Positions 58,501 to 64,000 of a DNA stretch of 64,000 nt are shown here, in pieces. The notes below the pieces were generated by a model. That model saw nothing but the letters and a program-made list of their open reading frames with translations, was not told the DNA's origin and did no database searches. The stretch's first letter is position 1. Each line of letters begins with the position of its first letter. Location: positions 2,839,201-2,903,200 of the forward strand of contig OX030965.1 of NCBI GenBank assembly GCA_943735955.1. The letters run 5' to 3'. Source of the DNA: Piscicola geometra. Taxonomy: Eukaryota > Annelida > Clitellata > Hirudinida > Piscicolidae. Both the position numbers and the translations under genes were made by a program.

Positions 58501-59129
58501 ACGTTGTCAGCGTTGGCAGAGTGGATGATTTTGAGGAGACTGACGCATGCGGTTTGGATGAAGTCGGTCTGGAAGGTGAGTCTCTCGTCTGTCTGCACCA
58601 ACTGGTAGACCCTGGGGTAGAAGTAGTGGCAGGGCTCCTGGTCGTGCCAGTGCGACTCCTGCAGGTGCTTGTTGAGGCCCACCTTGGTGGTGAACATGCA
58701 GTTCGAGAAGTGGTTCAGCAGTTGGTGGCTGCTGATCAGACTGTTCTTGAAGGCGTCCTTCCTGATGCCCCACAAGAGGTTTGGCTCGGTGTGGTGCAGC
58801 AGACGGTGCATGTAGGCGTACAAGCCGTCTTCTTCCTTCCAGGGAGGCTCGTGGTTCGTGTGGTTGTAGTCGATGTCATCGTTCTCCTCCACCTTCTCAC
58901 TACTTTCCAATAGATTCTCGTTGTGTCCTGAGAATCGATAGAACTTCTCCACCCACCCTCGCTCCCTCAAACAACTCCTAATCGAGGAGTAAGGACCTTG
59001 AATCATGAAGATCTTGTTCTTTGCGACCGCTTCGTTCACCAAGGCTTTTGCTTTATCCTGCTGTTCAAACGACAACTTATGAGGCAGAGAAAACTGCGTG
59101 TACTTCACCACTTTCGTCTTACTTCTCAT
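52600..59129 (-). CDS. TTLL3: Tubulin glycylase, TTLL3/TTLL8-like
   Basis: ATP-grasp ligase expected to add glycine to tubulin side chains in cilia and flagella. Six exons read on the minus strand: 59129-58073, 57621-57477, 57078-56958, 55258-55160, 54735-54588 and 53960-52600. Phases agree and total 977 codons including the stop. TTLL3/8 features: KIFMIQGPY (39-47) and RGWVEKFY near the start; the nucleotide-binding [16 protein letters not shown] (307 on); [20 protein letters not shown] across the first junction; [19 protein letters not shown] (478 on); and the metal-binding WLLEINSSP (Glu496, Asn498). The roughly 450-residue tail is low complexity ([10 protein letters not shown] repeats, poly-Asn, Arg-rich) and is not conserved in the family. 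The ATG at 59129 directly follows a possible acceptor (TTTTCATCAG), so a non-coding or extra 5' exon is possible. TTLL3 and TTLL8 cannot be told apart here. The donor of exon 2 (GTCAGA) is weak. Confidence 0.9.
53190..53520 (-). repeat. Coding repeats in the TTLL tail
   Basis: A tandem unit of about 27 bp (CTTCCTTTCTTCTCCCTTCC on the plus strand) encodes repeats of [10 protein letters not shown] on the minus strand. It is followed by a GTT/ATT run that encodes poly-Asn. This is in-frame satellite sequence in the last exon. Confidence 0.75.
54241..54300 (-). repeat. AACAACAAGCAT repeat in a TTLL intron
   Basis: A 12-bp unit repeated four or five times, then ATAATAATA. Confidence 0.7.
54750..55159 (-). 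repeat. TTLL intron, C-rich on the sense strand
   Basis: Plus-strand GGTGGGTGGG-type sequence (54760-54990), so ACCCACCC toward the acceptor on the sense strand, plus three copies of GAGAGGTTGTGGATGGATT near 55073-55130. Confidence 0.75.
55667..55945 (-). repeat. 14-bp ATCAATGCAGGAGG array in a TTLL intron
   Basis: About 19 copies, open in all frames because 14 is not a multiple of three. Intronic on the minus strand between exons 56958 and 55258. Confidence 0.9.
56420..56957 (-). repeat. CATCATCATTATCAC array and (CA)n in a TTLL intron
   Basis: A 15-bp array (56475-56660) is followed by ACACAC-rich sequence (56705-56952). On the sense strand this is (GT)n directly after the donor. Confidence 0.9.
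57079..57476 (-). other. TTLL intron 2
   Basis: AT-rich near the donor (plus strand 57270-57470) and, on the sense strand, CCACCACAACAACC-rich near the acceptor (57085-57235). No strict tandem array. Confidence 0.6.
57622..58072 (-). repeat. GGTGGAGGAGGG array and AT-rich repeats in a TTLL intron
   Basis: A 12-bp array (57645-57780, CCTCCACC-like on the sense strand next to the acceptor). An AT-rich repeat of about 23 bp, AATAGGGTATTTAATTATTT, covers 57835-58010 near the donor. Confidence 0.85.
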
Positions 59130-59429
59130 CCTGATGAAAAGTGTAAAATTCCAAATTATAATTTAAAATGTTGAGATTTTTGATGCATGCAAAATGTGAT
59201 ATTCGATATATTGAGGATTACATAGCATTCGCTACGAGGCAATAAAATAGTCGATAGATTGTATATATGCGATTCCTATTGGCAACCGAAGTAGCGTTCA
59301 ATCCACCACGCCTCCGAAAGTTTGCGACCTTTGCTTCATAAGCGCCTTCAATCACTGGCAAGAATCGAAATTTATTTTGAAATGTAACTGGCGCATTTTG
59401 AAGAAATTTCAGTGAATAATTTCTTGAAA
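59130..59429. promoter_or_regulatory. Divergent promoter region between TTLL and the antistasin-like gene
   Basis: Only 300 bp separate the start codons of the two divergent genes. The candidate X-box ATTCCT-ATT-GGCAAC at 59272-59286 fits the RFX consensus RYYNYY(1-3)RRNRAC and lies 143 bp upstream of the TTLL start. RFX sites at that distance are typical of ciliary genes. The consensus is degenerate, so a chance match in 300 bp is quite likely. Confidence 0.3.
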
Positions 59430-60649
59430 ATGAAGGTTCAAGCGGCTTTACTTTTTCTTGTGACTTTTTGTGGACTCTTCTTGCATTGCCAGAGTGAGTT
59501 GAAGTGTCTAATTTATGAAATTTGTACAAATAATTTACTTTAAGCACAGAATCATCTTCAAGGTATAAAACAATTTCAGGTGTTTACATCGAGTGCCAGG
59601 TACGAGTGAATGAGAGGCTGCCATTTGTTTCATTAAACTTGAATTAATTATAATTTAAATAAATAAATCTGATTTTTAGAGAAAATTCACTAAAAAGATG
59701 TTCGACAATCAAAAACTCTTAAAAACAACATTTATAAATGATAAAAACGCCGAAAAACACGTAAATGTGAAAATATGAATTGTCCTAGAGGCTTTGTACA
59801 AAATGGATAATTGATGAATTGGTTTCAGACTGACGGAGACTGTCCAAGGAGTCAGCATTGTGACTTCAGAGGAGGCAAATGCGGTTAGTGGTGCTCATTG
59901 TGATTGATAATTTGTAGATAATCATCTATAAATACTTATAATTACAATTATTTAACGGAATAGAAAGTTTTAAATAGATGAGGAAGCTTGACATGGCGTG
60001 AACACACACAGTGTGCACTGAGTTGATGTGCAGGATGAGTTGTCCGCTGGCTGTCGACGACTTCGGATGCTCCCAGTGCCACTGTGCCGGTGAGGAAGGG
60101 AGGGTGGAAGAGGAAGGAGGGTGGAAAGGGGTGGATAAAGGGTAAGAGAGAGAATGAAGAGGGTGAAGAGAGGGGCGGAAAGAGAGTGAAGAGAAGGGTG
60201 AATAGAGTAGGGGGATGGCGGGAAAAGCAGAGAAATGAAGAAAATGGAAGGAAGGAAGAGAGGGAAAGATGGAGGTTGAATGGAGAGGGCAAGAAAAGGA
60301 ATAAAATTAGGATGAAGAAAGAGCGAATAGAAATAATACGAGGAAATTGTTTAAAAGTCTTCAATCTTCCGGCTTTACGCCACTTCAACATGACACGTCA
60401 TACAATTTCACATGTGTAAATACTTTGGAATCGATGAAATTTTATCGTTTTCAAATTCTGCAAATGGCAATAAATTAAATTTCACATAAGTTAAAGTCTG
60501 TCTATCGATTTACCAGCAGCCCAACCACCTGACACCATTGATTTCAGAAACGACCTTTTAGCCTCACCATTAATCAGTCATTTATAACATTTCAAATTGC
60601 AGACGATGCGGGACCTGACTGGTTGAAAGATGGAGGTTTGTGTGAATAA
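59430..60649 (+). CDS. Small secreted antistasin-like Cys-rich protein
   Basis: Exons read as 59430-59493, 59580-59599, 59829-59883, 60012-60089 and 60603-60649 with matching phases, giving 87 aa. An optional in-phase exon at 59680-59760 would make 114 aa. The first exon is a clear signal peptide (MKVQAALLFLVTFCGLFLHC). The mature part holds CPRSQHCDFRGGKCGVC, then CRMSCPLAVDDFGCSQCHC, the CPxxxxxDxxGCxxCxC signature of an antistasin domain. Antistasins are small serine-protease inhibitors found in leeches, hydra and molluscs. There is one domain only, and the peptide ends in an acidic tail. AATAAA at 60645-60650 overlaps the stop codon. The optional exon is Lys/Asn-rich without Cys and may simply be intron. 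The domain call rests on Cys spacing; target and tissue are unknown. Confidence 0.65.
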
Positions 60650-60744
60650 ATTGCTCGAGACTCGTCTGCATTTGATCGCTGATAGATCGTCGCTTAAGAT
60701 GATAACTCTTTGCCGATTCACCGACCTAGAACGTTCCTAGTAGC
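60650..60744. other. Short spacer before the hAT element
   Basis: About 95 bp between the antistasin-like stop and the hAT insertion. The element has therefore landed in or just after the 3' UTR. No other feature is seen. Confidence 0.5.
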
Positions 60745-61640
60745 CATGGGCAGCGATCCTGGGGGGGTCCTGGGGTCCACCTTAATAGGGACCCCTCCAC
60801 TTTTTTCCATTTTTGTATTTAAAAATTTATATTCTTATTCATATAAAAATCGTCAACCATGGCATAAAAGTAAATGTTTATACAATAATACATTGTGAGT
60901 ATGTGTAGTTATAGTGATAGCTGTGTAAAACAAAAATATTATTTGCTTACCTAAATACTCCTTCACCGAGTTTTTTGGCGTAGGCGGGAATCCTGAGGGG
61001 GTCCTGGGGTCCACCTTCACAAGGACCCCCTCACTCTTTTAAAAATACACATTTCTCAACTCTCATTTTGATACGAGCCTAATCGTCAACCATGGCATAA
61101 AAAATGCTAATACAGTAATACATTGTGAGTATGTATGGGCAGCGATGGGGGGGTCTTGGGGTCTATCTTAACATGGACCCCCTTCAGTTTTTCAAATACA
61201 ATAATTTCTCAACTTCTATCCTAATACAAGCATAATCGTCAACCATAGCATGAAACAGAATTGTATTCAGTAATATATTTTGGGTAGGCGTAGTTATAGT
61301 GATAGCTGCCTGAAGCAAAACTATTCTTTGCTGACTCAAATTCTCCTCCACCTACTCTTCTTTTTATATTTATGGATTTAAATTAATGAATTATATTTAT
61401 AAAAAATTAAATTTCTGATTTTTCAATTTTCGCAGGCTGACATTCAGGATTATTTTCAGAAAATATCGGTTCACTTTTTGCAAGCAGACAGATTTACATT
61501 TTTATTTAAAAAAACATTCATATTGTATTACTTATTTTGCATGGGCGATATTCAAAGGGGGGTTCTGAGGTCCACTTCAATATCGACCCTTTCAATTTTT
61601 TAGATTAACCAAAGTTAATGAATTTCAAAAGGCTTCGAAC
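60745..61640 (+). repeat. Reiterated left-end sequence of the hAT element
   Basis: Sequence starting at the terminal repeat (GGGGGGGTCCTGGGGTCCAC, then a GGGACCCC-like return and TCGTCAACCATGGCATAAAA) recurs in degenerate form from about 60745, 60980, 61135 and, more weakly, 61540. The element therefore carries three or four tandem copies of its own subterminal region upstream of the transposase. No N-terminal transposase coding or zinc finger is seen here. Confidence 0.6.
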
Positions 61641-61651
61641 ATTAACTAAAG

Positions 61652-63400
61652 TTGTGGTTAAATCAAACTACAAGTTTCATATCGCATAACTGCCAAAATG
61701 AAATGCTGAGGCTTTTAGCTCATTCTATCATTAGAAACACAGTGTGCACTGTTAACGCCGAATCAAGCCAAATTGGTGTTGTGGTTGACGGCACACAAGA
61801 CTGCAATGGTTTAGAGCAGAAATCGATATGCATTCGTTTTGTTGATGAAGCTCTGAAATTTAATGAACAGTTTATTGGTTTATTCAGCCCACCAGACACG
61901 ACCATACAAACATTATCTGCTGTAGTAAAAGATGTTCTGATCAGAAATATGCTACCTATAGAAAACTTCAGAGCTCAGACTTATGACGGCGCTGCTAGCA
62001 TGAACGGCCGATATAACGGTTGTCAGGCTATTATCAGCAGTGAGCATCGGCTTGCATTGTTTTTCCACTGTTCTACACACTGTGCAAATCTTGTTGCCCC
62101 GCACACAGCTGCCGCAAATCCCTTTGTGAGCAATACACTTCAGTTTGTCCAAGAGTTAGGTGCTTTTTACAATCGCTCAGGGAAGGTCAAGCAGCAGTTT
62201 AGTGATGCTTTAGTATCTCTTATAAATGTCTTTCCTGACGAGCCAATGAATAAAAAGTATAGTATAAAACTTCTTTGTCTTACAAGATGGCTGACCAGAG
62301 TATCTGCAGTGTCTTCTGTGCTTGAAAATTATGGAATAATACTTGTTAGCTTGGAATCATTAGCTTCTAATGGTACTGCTGATGAAACAGCTGTAAAGGC
62401 TCGAGGCCATTTTTATCACCTTCAACAGGGCACTACTGCACTGGCCCTCAAGGTAGTTGTTTTAGTGTTTTCACTTCTGGAACAGTTAAACAAGTCGTTG
62501 CAGTCAGCAAGTGCCACGGTCAGTGGAATGGTTGCAGCGACTGATTCAGTTGTGCAAGAACTGCGTCGCCTACGAGCATATGAACAGTTTAACGCCATTT
62601 TCAGAGATGTCAACAGAATGGTTTTGGCATATGATCTCGAGCCGATTGCTGTACCTCGGGTGCGAAAGCCGCCCCAAAAGTATTGTGAGGTGAGCCCAGC
62701 TTATGTAGCAGCAACACCCGAAGAGCATTATCGAGCAGCTTATTACGCTGTTATAGACATTGCAATCATGCAACTCACAGAAAGGTTCAATCGAGATTCT
62801 CCTGGTTTGCGTTCATACTTGCAGCTGGAGACAATGTTGCTAACTGGTGAAGTGAACCATGATATTTGCAAGCAGTATCGTGAGTTAAATGAAACTGGTC
62901 TTTGGTCACAGTTAACTATGACCAGAATGAACTTTAGCACAAACGCAAAAAATAATGCGAGCTATGATTACGGAAGTCAGACATATGTTCCTTAGGTTGA
63001 AAGATTGATCAGGTTAATGCTTGTGTGTCCAATAACGTCATGTACTGCAGAAAGATCTTTTAGTGCATTGCGGCGTCTTAAGACTTGGTTGCGTGCACCT
63101 TTGACACAGCCTCGCTTGAATTCACTGGCCGTTTGTCATGCACATCAGGATATACTTGACAGTCTGGATTTAAAAATGCTAGCAGAAGAATTTGCTAGTC
63201 GGTCAGACATTCGAAGGGGTCTTTTTGGAAATTGGAATGAACGAGTTTTGGGGAGAGAGAAGGAGGACAGACAGAGAGGGTATTTTATGTTATCTAAAAA
63301 TACAATGTGGGCCAAAATATGTCCTATTGTATATTTGTTTATAACTTTGGCAAATTTAAATCTATTTGTAATTTTTTTAAACTATTTGACTCAGAAATGA
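61652..63400 (+). pseudogene. hAT transposase (ZMYM1-like) with in-frame stop; N-terminus missing
   Basis: The first part (61652-62995) holds GVVVDGTQDCNG, AQTYDGAASMNGRYNG and LTRWLTRVSAV, features of the RNase-H-like catalytic region of ZMYM1-like hAT transposases. After TAG at 62993-62995 the same frame goes on (VERLIRLMLVCP) into the C-terminal dimerisation domain (CTAERSFSALRRLKTWLR), ending at 63400. So one stop splits an otherwise intact frame. The TTF/BED zinc finger usual at the N-terminus is not visible, and the frame opens at a TTG with no convincing ATG until MLRLLAHS. It is probably a defective copy, unless the stop is read through or is a sequencing error. Confidence 0.8.
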
Positions 63401-63746
63401 ATAGAAAACAAGATGTTATATAATGTATTTGATGGTTTGATGGCTAGTTTTAATTGAATTTATATAGATGACAAATAATAAAAGATACTAAATCGCTATT
63501 GTTTTTCTTCATATCGCTCATAGTGGCAATAGAAAAGTATTTTTATTGAGTACCAAACTTTTTTTTCATGTTTGGCGATACAAATATTAGTAGTTGATAC
63601 AAAAAGAATTAGCAATAGAGCAAACAATACTAAATAGTATCGCTTGTACTCTTTTGGTCGATACCGGTTCTTTGATTCCAACCCTGGGGAAGACACCCTC
63701 CCCCCCCCTCCAAGATTTTCCGCCAATCGCCGCCCCTGTTAGTAGC

Positions 63747-64000
63747 CGATTTAATGTTTTTGTGTTTGAAAAAGCGATTATTTAATGCTAGCCTGAAAAT
63801 AAAAAATATATACCAATAACAATAACGAGAATCATCTTATTTCACAAATATTTGTGATGATATTTATAGGTATTATGAAGAATTATAAAAGATATTTATT
63901 GAGTCACAAAAGCTGCATCCTTGCTCATAAGCGAGTCGTGAAGTTCGTTCGGAAAACGCCGTGCTGAAAATATTCGTCGTTTTATTTTATAACCATCATC
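63747..64000. other. AT-rich intergenic sequence, no feature seen
   Basis: About 250 bp of AT-rich unique sequence follows the hAT element. I see no gene, repeat or conserved motif in it. Confidence 0.5.

Larger units (their letters stand above)
60745..63738 (+). mobile_element. hAT DNA transposon, ZMYM1-like group (2,994 bp)
   Basis: The left end reads CATGGGCAGCGAT and the right end, read inward, CAGGGGCGGCGAT, a 13-bp terminal inverted repeat with two mismatches. The direct repeats CTAGTAGC (60737-60744) and TTAGTAGC (63739-63746) agree in 7 of 8 bases, as expected for the 8-bp target duplication of hAT elements. The interior carries a hAT transposase reading frame. The one mismatch between the flanks and the transposase stop suggest the insertion is not very recent. 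Confidence 0.85.

Noticed and set aside
59218..59547. 109-residue minus-strand open frame
   Set aside because: It lies antisense to the signal-peptide exon and promoter region and has no family features or splice context.
61400..63400. Retroviral or retrotransposon origin for the coding region near the right end
   Set aside because: The motifs and the 8-bp flanking duplication are those of a hAT DNA transposon; no reverse transcriptase, protease or long terminal repeat is seen.

Overview
The window is metazoan nuclear DNA, most likely from an invertebrate. Its genes are split by GT-AG introns, and the families are animal ones: a piRNA-type helicase, LARP6, UBR4/pushover, a ciliary tubulin glycylase and an antistasin-like secreted peptide. 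I cannot name the species. The antistasin-like peptide would suit a lophotrochozoan such as an annelid or mollusc, but it does not decide the matter. Nothing prokaryotic is present.

Layout. (1) Positions 1-12292, plus strand: the C-terminal half of a MOV10L1/Armitage-like SF1 RNA helicase, followed with no stop codon by a LARP6-like La module (La motif plus RRM) and an RGG/Gly-rich, acidic tail. Splice phases agree across all joins, so this may be one helicase-LARP6 fusion gene. (2) 12620-52141, plus strand: a complete UBR4 gene, which I resolve into 46 coding exons with a continuous reading frame of about 5,774 codons (N-degron E3 ligase with UBR box, zinc ribbon, UIM-like helix and C-terminal hemi-RING). 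One intron holds a 995-bp foldback element with an 8-bp target duplication. (3) 52600-59129, minus strand: a TTLL3/TTLL8-type tubulin glycylase in six coding exons (976 aa), convergent with UBR4. (4) 59430-60649, plus strand: a small secreted antistasin-like protein, divergent from TTLL. (5) 60745-63738: a hAT transposon of the ZMYM1-like group, with terminal inverted repeats, an 8-bp target duplication and a transposase split by an in-frame stop.

Most of the remaining sequence is intronic minisatellite and microsatellite DNA. The arrays follow the direction of transcription. G/GT-rich arrays sit at the donor end and C/A-rich arrays at the acceptor end, in plus-strand genes and, with one exception, in the minus-strand TTLL gene too. 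Several arrays start at the splice donor and repeat it many times. Related simple repeats also occur inside exons, giving long Asp-, Asn-, Thr- and Gly-rich insertions.

The genes do not form an operon. Functionally they cover RNA silencing or RNA binding (helicase-LARP), protein quality control (UBR4), ciliary tubulin modification (TTLL) and secretion. Exon limits come from reading splice sites, phases and family similarity recalled from memory; no alignment or transcript data were available.
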